A DNA stretch of 64,000 nucleotides from Flexivirga endophytica (GCF_014640635.1 NZ_BMHI01000005.1:1-64000), one strand, 5' to 3'; shown: positions 49,093 to 60,342, counted from the stretch's first letter. Made by a program: numbers and translations. The notes: a model not told the origin generated them from the sequence alone.

Positions 49093-49821
49093 GTGGCTAC
49101 CTCAACCGTCTCCAAGCCGCCTCGAGTCCGCACCGGCAAACAGGGAAGCACGATCTTCCTCAAAACGCTGATGGCTGTGACCGGCGTGATCTTCGTGCTC
49201 TACGTGATTGCCCACATGTACGGCAATCTCTACAAGCTCTTCGACGGCCATGCGGCCTTCAACGAGTACTCCGAGCACCTGCGCACCATCGGCGAACCGA
49301 TGCTCCCGCGACACGGGCTCCTCACCATCATCGAGGTCGTGCTCGGCATCAGCGTCGTGCTGCACGTCTACAGCGCCGTCGTCCTCTGGAAGCGGGCCAA
49401 GGCTGCTCGCCCGCAGCGGTACGCCGTGAAGAAATCGATCGCCCGCTCGTTCTCGAGCCGGTGGATGCGCTGGGGCGGCGCCTTCCTGCTGCTCTTCGTG
49501 ATCTGGCACCTGCTTGAGTTCACCAACCCCAAGATCAACGTGGGTGACGGCGGCAACGGCGCGGCGATCAAGCACGACCCATACATGCTGGTCGTGCACA
49601 GCTTCAACGTGTGGTGGCTGACACTGATCTACGTGCTGGCGATGATCGCCCTCGGCATGCACCTGCGGCACGGCATCTGGAGTGCCGCGCAGACGCTGGG
49701 CTTCACCTCCACCGTCCGCGCCCGCACCATCGCCAACATCGTCGCCGTCGTGGTCGCGCTGGTCGTCGCCGTCGGCTTCGTCATCCCGCCGCTCGCCATC
49801 GCCTTCGGCGGAATCAAGTAA
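49093..49821 (+). CDS. sdhC: Succinate dehydrogenase cytochrome b subunit (SdhC, five-helix type)
   Basis: A 242-residue membrane anchor with five helices near residues 23-43, 73-97, 120-140, 167-190 and 212-234. Conserved His residues for two haems occur in [24 protein letters not shown] and VVHSFNVWW. This single large cytochrome is typical of menaquinone-linked type B complexes. GTG 49093 is chosen; upstream in-frame codons lie in the promoter. It is the first gene of sdhCAB. Confidence 0.94.
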   Translation: MATSTVSKPPRVRTGKQGSTIFLKTLMAVTGVIFVLYVIAHMYGNLYKLFDGHAAFNEYSEHLRTIGEPMLPRHGLLTIIEVVLGISVVLHVYSAVVLWKRAKAARPQRYAVKKSIARSFSSRWMRWGGAFLLLFVIWHLLEFTNPKINVGDGGNGAAIKHDPYMLVVHSFNVWWLTLIYVLAMIALGMHLRHGIWSAAQTLGFTSTVRARTIANIVAVVVALVVAVGFVIPPLAIAFGGIK

Positions 49822-49831
49822 GGACTGCCAG

Positions 49832-51810
<1,979 letters not shown>

Positions 51811-51811
<1 letters not shown>

Positions 51812-52545
51812 TGAACCTGACACTGAAGATCTGGCGCCAGTCCGGGCCCGACGCCCAAGGCGAACTGGTGACCTACCCGGTCAACGACGTCTCCGAGGAC
51901 ATGTCCTTCCTGGAGATGCTCGACGTGCTCAACGAGGACCTCACCGCCAAGGACGAGGAGCCGGTCGCGTTCGACTCCGACTGTCGCGAAGGCATCTGCG
52001 GCATGTGCTCGCTGATGATCAACGGCGAGGCGCACGGGCCGGAGGTCACCACGACCTGCCAGCTGCACATGCGCTCGTTCAGCGACGGCGAGACGATCAC
52101 CATCGAGCCGTGGCGCGCGCAGGCGTTCCCACTCGTGAAGGACCTGATCGTCGACCGTTCGGCGTTCGACCGGATCATTCAGGCCGGCGGCTACATCTCG
52201 GTCAAGACCGGTGCCGCGGTCGAGGCCAACAACCTGCAGGTGCAGAAGCACAAGGCGGACCGCGCCTTCGACACCGCGACCTGCATCGGCTGCGGTGCGT
52301 GCGTCGCCGCGTGCCCGAACGCCTCCGGCATGCTCTTCCTCGGAGCCAAGATCACCCACCTCGGTGAGCTGCCGCAGGGCCAGGCGGAGCGCGACTCGCG
52401 GGTCGTGAAGATGATCAACCAGCACGACGCGGAGGACTTCGGCGGCTGCCAGAACCTCGGCGAGTGCTCGGCGGCGTGCCCCAAGGAGATCCCGCTGAAC
52501 GTCATCAGCCAGCTCAACCGGGACTTCATCAAAGCCAAGAGCTGA
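51811..52545 (+). CDS. sdhB: Succinate dehydrogenase iron-sulfur subunit
   Basis: A 244-residue electron-transfer subunit. [19 protein letters not shown] with the later Cys in TTTCQLH binds the [2Fe-2S] cluster. [16 protein letters not shown] and [12 protein letters not shown] provide ligands of the 4Fe and 3Fe clusters. ATG 51811 overlaps the sdhA stop by one base (TAATG). It is the last gene of the operon, followed by a clear terminator. Confidence 0.97.
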
Positions 52546-52605
52546 GTCATCGAGCCGCGCCCGCATCGCGCGGCTGAAGGTGCGGCGGCTGTCGTCCCAC
52601 AGGAT

Positions 52606-52633
52606 GGGCCGGTTGGGATCTCCCAGCCGGCCC
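52606..52633 (+). terminator. Terminator of sdhCAB
   Basis: GGGCCGGTTGGGA pairs with TCCCAGCCGGCCC through a 13-bp stem (one G-U) and a 2-nt loop, followed by the pyrimidine tract TTCCTTCTGT. Confidence 0.88.
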
Positions 52634-52671
52634 TTCCTTCTGTATGGAGCCTGTCCTGAGGCATACCCGCG

Positions 52672-52954
52672 TGTACCTGAGTCTCCCCGGTGTCGGGGTG
52701 CGTGCGGGTTTGGTGGCTCTGGGTGTACCTGAGTCTCCCCGGTGTCGGGGTGCGTGCGGGTTTGCTGGCTCTGGTGTACCTGAGTCTCCCCGGTGTCGGG
52801 GTGCGTGCGGGTTTGGTGGCTCTGGGTGTACCTGAGTCTCCCCAGTGTCGAGAACGGCCCGCGTGCGCCAGGCCCGCCGGTCGCTTTTCGACACAGGGGA
52901 GAGGCATGACCGGTCGTACTACCGGTCAGCGCGCACCCACCGACACCGGGGAGA
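52672..52954. repeat. Phased repeat array B: four direct then two inverted 14-bp cores
   Basis: The core TCTCCCCRGTGTCG occurs at 52682, 52734, 52785 and 52837, then in inverted form (CGACACMGGGGAGA) at 52889 and 52941. Spacing is 52 bp throughout (51 once), so each core is separated by 38 bp (37 once), including across the orientation switch. The first spacers are nearly identical (GGGTGCGTGCGGGTTTGG...); the last two are unrelated sequences. The array lies between the sdhB terminator and the stop codon of the AbiEi/DUF559-like gene at 52962. With the terminator it accounts for the 52546-52961 gap. Confidence 0.92.
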
Positions 52955-52961
52955 GTTGTGT

Positions 52962-53900
52962 TCAGGCCGACTCAACGTCGAACCCACCGCGGTCGGGGAA
53001 ATGGAGCCGCCAATCGTCGTGTACCGGGCCTAGCTTGGCCCCACGCTCACCGAGGATGTCGTGCACACGCCGGACAGTCCTCCCTGGGATGGTCCAGATG
53101 TCTGACGCGATCAGGATGATGAACCGCCACCCAAGGCCCTCGAAGTACTCGCGCCGGCCGATGTCCGCGCCCCAATTGGCTTTTCGCTCGATATGTTGGC
53201 GCCCGTCATACTCGACTGCGACTTTGATCGCCTTGTAGCCCATGTCCATGCGCCGAAGGAGGGCCCCTTCCGCGGTGTAGAAACGCAGGTTGACGGTGGG
53301 CTCCGGGAGACCGGCCAGCACGATCAGCATCCTCGAGCGAGATTCCTGGGCGGAATCGACGTCGGCTCGGACGAATTCACTTGCCTGGCGTGCTCGTCCG
53401 ACACCGTTCGAGTGCGCTTGCCGAGCGAATGCCGCCAGTTCGGAGGGAGTGACCGAAGTTCGGCGGACCAGCGAGTCGCCGGCGACGACGAGGTCCACGA
53501 GGTCAGTAGTCGCCCCGAGATCGGTGAAGGTCTGGGCCGGAGCCGTCACCCTCACTCCGCGGCGCGTCCAGAGCAGCGGCGCCGTGCGGTAGCGGTGCAC
53601 TCGGATGCCGGGTAGCTCGCATCGCAACCGATGGGGAACAGCCAGATGTATGTCGGGTGTGTCCGGTGCGATGCCACCACACCAGGTGACAGCACTCTGG
53701 TGGCTGAGGCCATAGGCTCCCGGAACCATCTCGAGCGCGGCGAGCGCCCGGGTCTCGAAGTCCAGGTCATGCTCGGCGGACACGTAGCAGTCGCGGTGTA
53801 CGCGGCGAAAACGTTTGCCGGTCATTTCCCGTCGGCTCAGGCCCTGCTTCCGTCCGGATGCACTGCGGAACGGAACTCGTGGATCGAAAGTCTCGGACAT
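52962..53900 (-). CDS. AbiEi-like N-terminus with DUF559/Vsr-like nuclease-fold domain
   Basis: A 312-residue protein of a family found in several copies in actinobacteria. The N-terminal winged-helix part reads GLSRREMTGKRFRRVHRDCY, as in AbiEi-type antitoxin proteins. The C-terminal ~110 residues look like the Vsr/DUF559 endonuclease fold: Glu in AQESRSRMLIV, Asp in RRMDMGYKAI, and VAVEYDGRQHIERK. No AbiEii-like toxin gene is adjacent, so a classical toxin-antitoxin pair is unlikely. It is bracketed closely by repeat arrays B and C, its stop codon lying 7 bp from a core. GGGGAG abuts ATG 53900. DNA binding or cleavage at these repeats is my inference. Confidence 0.78.
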   Translation of the reverse strand: MSETFDPRVPFRSASGRKQGLSRREMTGKRFRRVHRDCYVSAEHDLDFETRALAALEMVPGAYGLSHQSAVTWCGGIAPDTPDIHLAVPHRLRCELPGIRVHRYRTAPLLWTRRGVRVTAPAQTFTDLGATTDLVDLVVAGDSLVRRTSVTPSELAAFARQAHSNGVGRARQASEFVRADVDSAQESRSRMLIVLAGLPEPTVNLRFYTAEGALLRRMDMGYKAIKVAVEYDGRQHIERKANWGADIGRREYFEGLGWRFIILIASDIWTIPGRTVRRVHDILGERGAKLGPVHDDWRLHFPDRGGFDVESA

Positions 53901-53981
53901 CTCCCCAAGGTTGGCGGGTGATCGTCATACGGCGCAGAAGTTGTCCACAGGTGCTGCCGGGTTGTCGGTGACCTGTCGGCT

Positions 53982-54315
53982 TACACGAGTCTCCCCAGTG
54001 TCGAGGCATGCACTTGTTCTGCTGGACCGGGCGTACACGAGTCTCCCCAGGGTCGAGATGTGTCGGTATTCGTTGCGCGGACCGTTCGTGCGCTGACACT
54101 GGGGAGGCGCGTGAGCGGCTGACAGGGCGCGGGCCGTGCAGGACCCGACACTGGGGAGAGGTATGACCGGTATGGCGGTGCCGGGCCGTGCAGGACCCGA
54201 CACTGGGGAGAGGTATGACCGGTATGGCGGTGCCGGGCCGTGCAGGACCCGACACTGGGGAGAGGTATGACCGGTACGGCGGTGCCGGGCCGTGCAGGAC
54301 CCGACACTGGGGAGA
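53982..54315. repeat. Phased repeat array C: two direct then five inverted 14-bp cores
   Basis: Direct cores (TCTCCCCAGTGTCG, TCTCCCCAGGGTCG) start at 53990 and 54042; inverted cores (mostly CGACACTGGGGAGA) start at 54094, 54146, 54198, 54250 and 54302. Every step is exactly 52 bp, leaving 38-bp spacers, including across the switch in orientation. The first three spacers differ from one another; the last three are almost identical (GGTATGACCGGTATGGCGG...). It lies between the start of the AbiEi/DUF559-like gene and the GH84 terminator and explains most of the 53901-54370 gap. Confidence 0.93.
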
Positions 54316-54326
54316 CCCATGTACAA

Positions 54327-54353
54327 GGCCGGTCGGGAGATTTCCGACCGGCC
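54327..54353. terminator. Terminator hairpin after the GH84 gene
   Basis: GGCCGGTCGG and CCGACCGGCC form a 10-bp stem around a 7-nt loop, 18 bp beyond the GH84 stop on the minus strand and directly next to array C. Confidence 0.75.
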
Positions 54354-54370
54354 CTGTTCCTGTATGGCGC

Positions 54371-57145
54371 CTACCGTGCGACCAGCTCGTTGATCACCGG
54401 CGCGTCGGAGCCTGGAGTGAAGAGCATCCGCACTCCCGTCACCTGCCAACTCGGGTCCACGTCACCGCGGGCGTATGACGCACCCGCCGCCAGCGTGCCG
54501 ACCGTCGACCAGGTGCCGTCGTGCTGCACCTGCAGCTCCCCGGCACCGCTGCCGACGACCGAAACCTCCTGCAACGACACGGGATCGTCATACGTCCGCC
54601 CGATGAACGACCCGTCGACCGGTTTCGACGCCGCTTGGTACGCCGTCGTCAGCTCGGCATCGAAGGCATCGGCAGCGCCGGTGCCGTTGGTGGCAGGCAG
54701 GTTCGAGGACACCGGCGTGCTCGCGGCGACTGCGAAGTCACGGATCTTGACCCACTTGCCGCCCGGGTTGAGCGCCGTCGCCCGCAGCCGCACGTAGCGC
54801 GCCTGCACCGGGGTGTCGAAGGTATGACGCACCACCGGCTGGGTGTCGAATTCGCCTGCGGTCGTCCAGTTCTGGCCGTCGGTCGAGTACTCCAGTGCCG
54901 CGTGGTAGATCATGTCGCCGGTCTGGGTGTCGCTGTCGGACTGGCGGACCACCACGTTGCCGACCGTTCGCACCGAGCCGAGGTCGACCGCGACGTTGCT
55001 GCCGACCGACGGCGCGGCGTTGGACCAGTAGTAGGTCGACAGGTCGTCGTCCGTCATACGACCGATCTTGTAGCTGGAGTACGTCCCCATCGAGGTGCTG
55101 GGTGTGCTCGGATACGTCGCGGTGTCAAGGGGTTTCGCGCCGAGCCAGGCGATGAACTCCTGGTTCGCCTTCTTGGTGAACGCCTCGAACGCTCCGTCAC
55201 CGACCGACGGCACGATCTGGTCCGGCTCGGGCTGACCGTCGGATCCCTGGTCCGGCACGGTCGGCTTCTTCGCATCGTTGATCGCGTGCTGCGCGGCGAA
55301 GTACTCGCGTGCCGCCTTCGCGCCGTCCCCGGCGTCGAGGGCATCGAGCATCGCGATCTGGTGCTGCAACGCGGTCGCCCACTTCGCAGCAGCGTTGATC
55401 CACGGCCCGGCGTCACCGGTGAAGCCGGGCTGCGCCATACCGCTGAGACTTTCCGGCAGCGCGACGATCGCGGTGAGCCGCCTGGTCAGCGCGGCGGCGC
55501 CGGTCGCATCGCCGTCCGAACGCGCCTGCCAGAACGCCGCGATGTCCTTGCTCAGAGCGGGCGCCTTCTGCGTGCTCGGCCGGTAGGGCCATTCCTGGTT
55601 GAGATCTGCGAAGGTTCGCAGCGCTTCGCGAGTGCCGGCATCGGGCCCGGCCAGCTCGTCCAGCACCGCCGACATCGAGGCATCGGCGTCGTACTTCGGA
55701 CCGTTCCAGGTGTAGTCGCCGTAGTTGGCCAGCGCCGGCATCGACGCATACGGCTCGATCATCGGGTTGGAGGTGAACCCGTCGATGTACTTGTAGAGGT
55801 CGGGCGCGCGCCCGGTCAGCGGGTTGAGGAAGAGACGCCCCCGCTTGCCGTCGTTCACCGGGAAGTTGTCCCAGATGTAGAGGTGGTCGGTGTTGTATGA
55901 CGTGCTCGCGCGCTGCACCGACTCCGCCGTGATCGTGTCCGAGAAGACACCCTCGCCGGTCCACTGCACCAGCACGTCGTCGTTGAGCCGCTTGCCGAAC
56001 TCGCCCTTGTAGGGATCCGGGCCGGACCCGTTGTAGTTGGTCGGAACGGTCTGCAGCGGCGCCAGGTGGTTCGGCTCGACATACTCCTTCTGGATGCGGT
56101 TCAGATAGTCCGCCTGCGCGTCGGCGAGCCAGTGCCAGTCACCGTTGTCGGGATATTTCTCCTTGTCCGCGGCGCAGTGGAACTCCAGCGGGATGTCGTC
56201 CAGTGCGATGTAGAACGACCGGACGCCGAGCGCGCGCAACTGGTCGAACTTCTTGATCGTCGCGTCGAAGTCGGTCTGCGACGAGTAGCAGATGTCGTTG
56301 CCGGGGGACAGTGCGAAGGTGAAGTCGACGTGGTTGTCGTTCGCCGTCTTGACCAGTTCCTTCATCCGGTCCAGGGCGGCACCGCTGTATGGCGTGCGCC
56401 ATTTCGCGCGCAGCAACTGGTCGTCCTTCGGCGTGTAGATGTAGGTGTTCATCTTGTGCTTGCCGTAGAACGCCATCTGGTCCAGGCGTGCCTGGTGCGA
56501 CCACGGGATGCCGTAGAAGCCCTCGATCGCGCCGCGGATCGACATCAGCGGCCAGTCGCGGATGGTGACGCCGGGCACCTGCTTGTGCGTGACCAGCTGT
56601 CGGAGCGTCTGTGCCGCGTAATACGTGCCACGCTGGTCGACACCGTTGAGCACGACGGTCGGGGTGTCGTCATACAACCCGCTGGCCAGGACGTAGCCGT
56701 CCGCTTTCAGGCCGGTGGCGTCCTTCGTGCCGAGCTCGGTTGCGACGTCGTCGATCGCCGGGTTGCTCGCGACCGTGCCGAGGTAGATGCGCTTGCCGCC
56801 GCCGCTCGCGGTCGGCGAGACGACCGGCTGTCCGCCGGCGCGGGTGACGATCTGCTTGACGAGATCGACCGTCGGGGCGTCCGGGTCCTCACCCGTGACG
56901 ATGAGGACCCTGCCGCTGAGCGGCACCTGTGCGCCGGAGGCATGCATCTCCTGCGGGGCGGGGAAAACGGTCGGAAGAGTGTTTTGTGTTGTTGCTGTGG
57001 GGGTTTCGCTGGATGCGTGGGCGGACGCGACTTCGGCGCCGGTCATGCCGAACGCGACCGCCGTGACGGTGCCGAGCGCGGCGACCTTCCGGCGGGCGGT
57101 ATGACGGTGGGCGAGCGGGGCGGGACGGGGGATGAGTGGGGTCAC
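54371..57145 (-). CDS. Secreted beta-N-acetylglucosaminidase, GH84, with C-terminal F5/8-type domains
   Basis: A 924-residue exported enzyme. The signal region spans residues 1 to ~45 (RRKVAALGTVTAVAFGMTG...ASAHA). A GH20b-like N-domain is followed by the GH84 barrel, IRGAIEGFYGIPWSHQARLD, with the catalytic pair Asp 316-Asp 317 in YIALDDIPLEF. From about residue 700, two beta-sandwich segments resemble F5/8 type C (CBM32) carbohydrate-binding domains (VAVDLGSVRTVGNVVVRQSD). It should release GlcNAc from glycans outside the cell. GTG 57145 has GAAGGAA 8 nt upstream. A DasR-like operator lies 35-50 bp before the start. Confidence 0.93.
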   Translation of the reverse strand: MTPLIPRPAPLAHRHTARRKVAALGTVTAVAFGMTGAEVASAHASSETPTATTQNTLPTVFPAPQEMHASGAQVPLSGRVLIVTGEDPDAPTVDLVKQIVTRAGGQPVVSPTASGGGKRIYLGTVASNPAIDDVATELGTKDATGLKADGYVLASGLYDDTPTVVLNGVDQRGTYYAAQTLRQLVTHKQVPGVTIRDWPLMSIRGAIEGFYGIPWSHQARLDQMAFYGKHKMNTYIYTPKDDQLLRAKWRTPYSGAALDRMKELVKTANDNHVDFTFALSPGNDICYSSQTDFDATIKKFDQLRALGVRSFYIALDDIPLEFHCAADKEKYPDNGDWHWLADAQADYLNRIQKEYVEPNHLAPLQTVPTNYNGSGPDPYKGEFGKRLNDDVLVQWTGEGVFSDTITAESVQRASTSYNTDHLYIWDNFPVNDGKRGRLFLNPLTGRAPDLYKYIDGFTSNPMIEPYASMPALANYGDYTWNGPKYDADASMSAVLDELAGPDAGTREALRTFADLNQEWPYRPSTQKAPALSKDIAAFWQARSDGDATGAAALTRRLTAIVALPESLSGMAQPGFTGDAGPWINAAAKWATALQHQIAMLDALDAGDGAKAAREYFAAQHAINDAKKPTVPDQGSDGQPEPDQIVPSVGDGAFEAFTKKANQEFIAWLGAKPLDTATYPSTPSTSMGTYSSYKIGRMTDDDLSTYYWSNAAPSVGSNVAVDLGSVRTVGNVVVRQSDSDTQTGDMIYHAALEYSTDGQNWTTAGEFDTQPVVRHTFDTPVQARYVRLRATALNPGGKWVKIRDFAVAASTPVSSNLPATNGTGAADAFDAELTTAYQAASKPVDGSFIGRTYDDPVSLQEVSVVGSGAGELQVQHDGTWSTVGTLAAGASYARGDVDPSWQVTGVRMLFTPGSDAPVINELVAR

Positions 57146-57179
57146 CGTGACGTTCCTTCCTCAGGCAGTGGTCCAGGGG

Positions 57180-57195
57180 AGAGGTCTAGACCAGT
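57180..57195 (-). promoter_or_regulatory. DasR-responsive element (dre-like operator)
   Basis: Read on the minus strand the sequence is ACTGGTCTAGACCTCT, which matches the Streptomyces dre consensus ACTGGTCTAGACCACT at 15 of 16 positions. It lies just upstream of the GH84 gene, where a GlcNAc-responsive repressor would act. A partial half-site (AGTGGTCC) occurs about 15 bp nearer the gene. The adjacent GntR/HutC gene is a candidate to bind it. Confidence 0.75.
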
Positions 57196-57252
57196 TGTCC
57201 GTCGAACGCTAGCGAAGTTCGGGACGCCGTAGTGCCCCGCGCGCGATGCGGT

Positions 57253-57972
57253 TCAGGGCGTGAGTGGGAACCACAGCTCGCACCGGTCGGCGGGGAGCAC
57301 CGCCTCGGCATACTCGACCGGTTGCGCCGCGAGCCGCGCCCGCCTGGTGAGTCGGAAGACCGGCCGGCTGGGAGGAACCTGCAGCGCCTGCGCTTCGTCG
57401 GCGTCGGGCAGATCCGCGCGCACCGACTCCTCGCCGGCGTCCGGCTGCCGCCCCTCACGTGCCAGATGGTCGTAGAGACTGCCGGTCAGCTGCCGGGCCT
57501 CGTCGATCGTCAGCAGGTCCGCTCGCAGCCAGGTGCACTCCAGCGCCAGCGGGGTGCCGTTCGCGTGACGCAACCGGCGCACGCAGATCACCCCGTGTTC
57601 GCTGCCGAGGAAGTCCCGCACCGCCGGTGGCGGTTCCACCTCGGCGCTCACCTGCAGGATGGTGGTCTGCGGGTCGAGATGGTGGGCACGCAGCGCGGCC
57701 GCGAAGGAGCCGAGCTGGATCCGCAACGACACCGGCTCGGGGGCGCGAACGGAGCCGGAACCGTGCACGGTTCGGACCAGTCCCGCATTGACGAGCTCGG
57801 CCAGCGCCCGCCGGATCGTCATTCGTGCGACGCCCCACTCCTGAGCGAGCTCGCGTTCGGACGGCAGCGCCTGACCGGGCGTCAACTCCTCGACCTGCAC
57901 TCGGAGGGCAGCGCTGATGCGGGCATATTTCGAACCGTCCTGGAGGTCGCTCACCGGGTCATGATCGCCCAT
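57253..57972 (-). CDS. GntR-family regulator, HutC subfamily (DasR/NagR-like)
   Basis: A 239-residue regulator. The winged helix (PGQALPSERELAQEWGVARM, then TIRRALAELVNAGLV and VHGSGSVRA) is followed by a UTRA effector domain (about 90-235) ending PVEYAEAVLPADRCELWFPL, as in GlcN6P/GlcNAc6P-sensing members. It is the gene immediately upstream of the GH84 glycosidase on the same strand, and a dre-like site lies between them. It is therefore probably the GlcNAc-phosphate-responsive controller; whether it is the main DasR of the organism cannot be told. Confidence 0.9.
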   Translation of the reverse strand: MGDHDPVSDLQDGSKYARISAALRVQVEELTPGQALPSERELAQEWGVARMTIRRALAELVNAGLVRTVHGSGSVRAPEPVSLRIQLGSFAAALRAHHLDPQTTILQVSAEVEPPPAVRDFLGSEHGVICVRRLRHANGTPLALECTWLRADLLTIDEARQLTGSLYDHLAREGRQPDAGEESVRADLPDADEAQALQVPPSRPVFRLTRRARLAAQPVEYAEAVLPADRCELWFPLTP

Positions 57973-58002
57973 CGGCGCCGCGGAGCGCCGTGCTGCACCC
58001 GA

Positions 58003-59100
58003 TCAGGCGACGCGGCGAGCGTATGACGCAGCGGTCACTGCGCCATACCGGCCGACCAACTCGTCGACGGCGGTCGCCCAGCCGCGGTGCTCGATCTTGG
58101 TGCGCGCGCTGCGGCCCATCCGCGCGCGCATCTCCGGGTCGGCGAGCAGCCCACCGACGGATTCCCGCAGTGCGCCGCACCGGTTCGGGTCGAAGAGCAG
58201 TCCGGTGACGCCCGGCCGCACGATGTCGAGCGGGCCGCCTGCCGCGGCCGCGACGACCGGCACGCCGGAGGCCATCGCCTCCTGCAGTGTCTGCCCGAAC
58301 ATCGCGCTGCGCCCGGGGTGCACGAACATGTCGAAGGCCGCATGGGTGCCGGCCAATTCCATGCCCTGCCGGTGACCGAGGAACGACGCCCGGGGGAGCA
58401 GCTGCTCCAGGCGCCCGCGATCGGGCCCGTCACCGACGACCGCGAGCGAGACGCCGGGCAGGTCCGCGAGCTCGGTCAGTCGGTGCAACTCCTTGTCCTG
58501 GGTCAGTCTGCCGACATACCCGACGATCGTCTCGCCGTGCGGCGCCAGGCACTGGCGCAGCTCGCGGGTCAGCTCGCTGTTGCGGCGGTTCGGGTGGTAG
58601 ACGGTTGTGTCGACTCCGCGCGCCCAGTGGCCGACGCGGGGGACGCCGCTGTCGATCAGCAGCTGCTTCGCGGCCGAGCTCGGCGCCAGCGTCATACCGG
58701 CGACCGACAACGCGCGCGACAGCGACTTGGCCGACGGGTGTGCGAGGCGACCCGACACGTCGGTCTGGAAGACCGCGACGCTCGGAATGTTCAGGTGATC
58801 CGCGGCATTCAGCCCGCGGGTGCCGAGGCCCTGCGGCGACGCGACGTGCACGACGTCGGGGGCGAAGGCGGTCAGGTGCCGCTCCAGCTCCGCGGTCCGG
58901 CCGCGCAGCCGCAGCCCGCCGACGGTGACACCGCGCACCGTCTGCACCGGGAATCCGCGGTATGTCGCCGGCGCAGGACCCGGGCACAGCACGATGGCCT
59001 GGTGGCCCGTCGCGGCAAGGCGGTCCAGCACCTGGCAGACGGTGGTGGTCACGCCGTTGAAAGTCGGGATGAAGGATTCGGTCACGATCGCAACTCTCAC
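58003..59100 (-). CDS. GT4 mannosyltransferase-like protein (MgtA/PimB-type)
   Basis: A 365-residue GT4 enzyme starting at GTG 59100. RVAIVTESFIPTFNGVTTTV is characteristic of actinobacterial GDP-mannose-dependent alpha-mannosyltransferases of lipoglycan synthesis. VGYVGRLTQDKELHRLTELA and GRSAMFGQTLQEAMASGVPV complete the donor site. It is divergent from a mannose-1-phosphate guanylyltransferase gene, which supports GDP-mannose as donor. The acceptor is unknown. Confidence 0.88.
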   Translation of the reverse strand: MRVAIVTESFIPTFNGVTTTVCQVLDRLAATGHQAIVLCPGPAPATYRGFPVQTVRGVTVGGLRLRGRTAELERHLTAFAPDVVHVASPQGLGTRGLNAADHLNIPSVAVFQTDVSGRLAHPSAKSLSRALSVAGMTLAPSSAAKQLLIDSGVPRVGHWARGVDTTVYHPNRRNSELTRELRQCLAPHGETIVGYVGRLTQDKELHRLTELADLPGVSLAVVGDGPDRGRLEQLLPRASFLGHRQGMELAGTHAAFDMFVHPGRSAMFGQTLQEAMASGVPVVAAAAGGPLDIVRPGVTGLLFDPNRCGALRESVGGLLADPEMRARMGRSARTKIEHRGWATAVDELVGRYGAVTAASYARRVA

Positions 59101-59241
59101 GTCTCATACCGTCCTCGCCCCAGGTGGCCGGCACGTGAACGGCGAGTGTCCGGGCCCGTGAACTCGAATCAACAAGCGCGCAGAGGGGGCCAGTTTCAGC
59201 CTCCTGAAGGATCGGCGCCGAACGTGCATTAGCTTGTTGCC

Positions 59242-60342
59242 ATGTCGACGCAGGAGAGCGGGCCCATCGACGGGTTCTGGACCGTCATTCCGGCCGGCGG
59301 TTCGGGGACCCGGTTGTGGCCGTTGTCGCGCTCCGGATCGCCGAAGTTCTTGCACGACCTCACCGGGTCGGGTTGGTCCCTGTTGCAGGGCACCGTTGAT
59401 CGGCTCGCACCGCTGTCCGAGGACCGGCTGTTGATCGCGACCGGCCTGCGCCACGCGCCCGAGGTTCGCCAGCAGCTGCCCGAACTCGGCATCGACTCCC
59501 TGCTGGTCGAGCCGTCCCCGCGTGAGTCGATGCCCGCGATCGGGCTGGCGGCCGCAATCATCGAGCAGCGCGATCATGACGCGATCATCGGGTCGTTCGC
59601 CGCCGACCACGTCATCCGCGACGACGAGTCGTTCCGTGCCAGCGTCCGCGAGGCCGTCGCGGTCGCCCGCACCGGCCAACTCGTCACCATCGGCATCGAA
59701 CCCAAAGGGCCGGCAACGGGATTCGGCTACATCAAGCTGGGCGCGACGCTCGACGTCGAAGGTGCGCCGACTGCGCACGGCGTCGACTCGTTCGTGGAGA
59801 AGCCGGACGTCGACACCGCGCGTGCCTATCTCGCCAGCGGCGAATACCGTTGGAACGCAGGCATGTTCGTCTTCCGCGCGAGCATGTTGCTCGACATGCT
59901 CGATCACTACCAACCGGGTCTGGCCAGCGACCTGCGCGCCATCGCCGACAACCCGTTGCGACTGACCGAGCTGTGGCCGCGGCTGACCGAGATCGCCATC
60001 GACAAGGCCCTCGCCGAGCCGGCTGCAGCGGACGGTCGCGTCGCCGTCATACCCGGTCATTTCGACTGGGACGACGTGGGTGACTTCGACTCGCTCGGGT
60101 CGCTGCTCACCGAATCGATCGACGGCGTCAAGGTGCTCGGCGATGCCAGGGACGTCGTGGCCGAGGACACCACCGGCGTCATCGCGCCGCGGTCCGGCCG
60201 GGTCGTCGTGACGCTCGGCGTGAAGGACATCATCGTGGTCGACACCCCCGACGCACTGCTGGTCACCAATCGCGAGCGCGCGCAGGACGTCAAGAGCGTC
60301 GTGCAACGCCTGAAGTCCGGCGGCCGCGGCGAGCTCATCTGA
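59242..60342 (+). CDS. manC: Mannose-1-phosphate guanylyltransferase
   Basis: A 366-residue nucleotidyltransferase that makes GDP-mannose from GTP and mannose-1-phosphate. VIPAGGSGTRLWPLSRSGSP is the pyrophosphorylase signature with the catalytic Lys in PKFLHDL. FAADHVIRDDESF and FVEKPDVDTA are typical of the family. No isomerase domain is fused. Its stop overlaps the pyrD start. GDP-mannose would feed the divergent mannosyltransferase and possibly the polysaccharide locus. Confidence 0.93.
   Translation: MSTQESGPIDGFWTVIPAGGSGTRLWPLSRSGSPKFLHDLTGSGWSLLQGTVDRLAPLSEDRLLIATGLRHAPEVRQQLPELGIDSLLVEPSPRESMPAIGLAAAIIEQRDHDAIIGSFAADHVIRDDESFRASVREAVAVARTGQLVTIGIEPKGPATGFGYIKLGATLDVEGAPTAHGVDSFVEKPDVDTARAYLASGEYRWNAGMFVFRASMLLDMLDHYQPGLASDLRAIADNPLRLTELWPRLTEIAIDKALAEPAAADGRVAVIPGHFDWDDVGDFDSLGSLLTESIDGVKVLGDARDVVAEDTTGVIAPRSGRVVVTLGVKDIIVVDTPDALLVTNRERAQDVKSVVQRLKSGGRGELI

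Noticed and set aside
52962-53900. Classical AbiE toxin-antitoxin operon
   Set aside because: The AbiEi-like gene has no AbiEii nucleotidyltransferase toxin beside it, and it carries an extra nuclease-like C-terminal domain.
52672-54315. CRISPR array
   Set aside because: The constant part is only 14 bp, changes orientation within an array, spacers are partly identical, and no cas genes are nearby.
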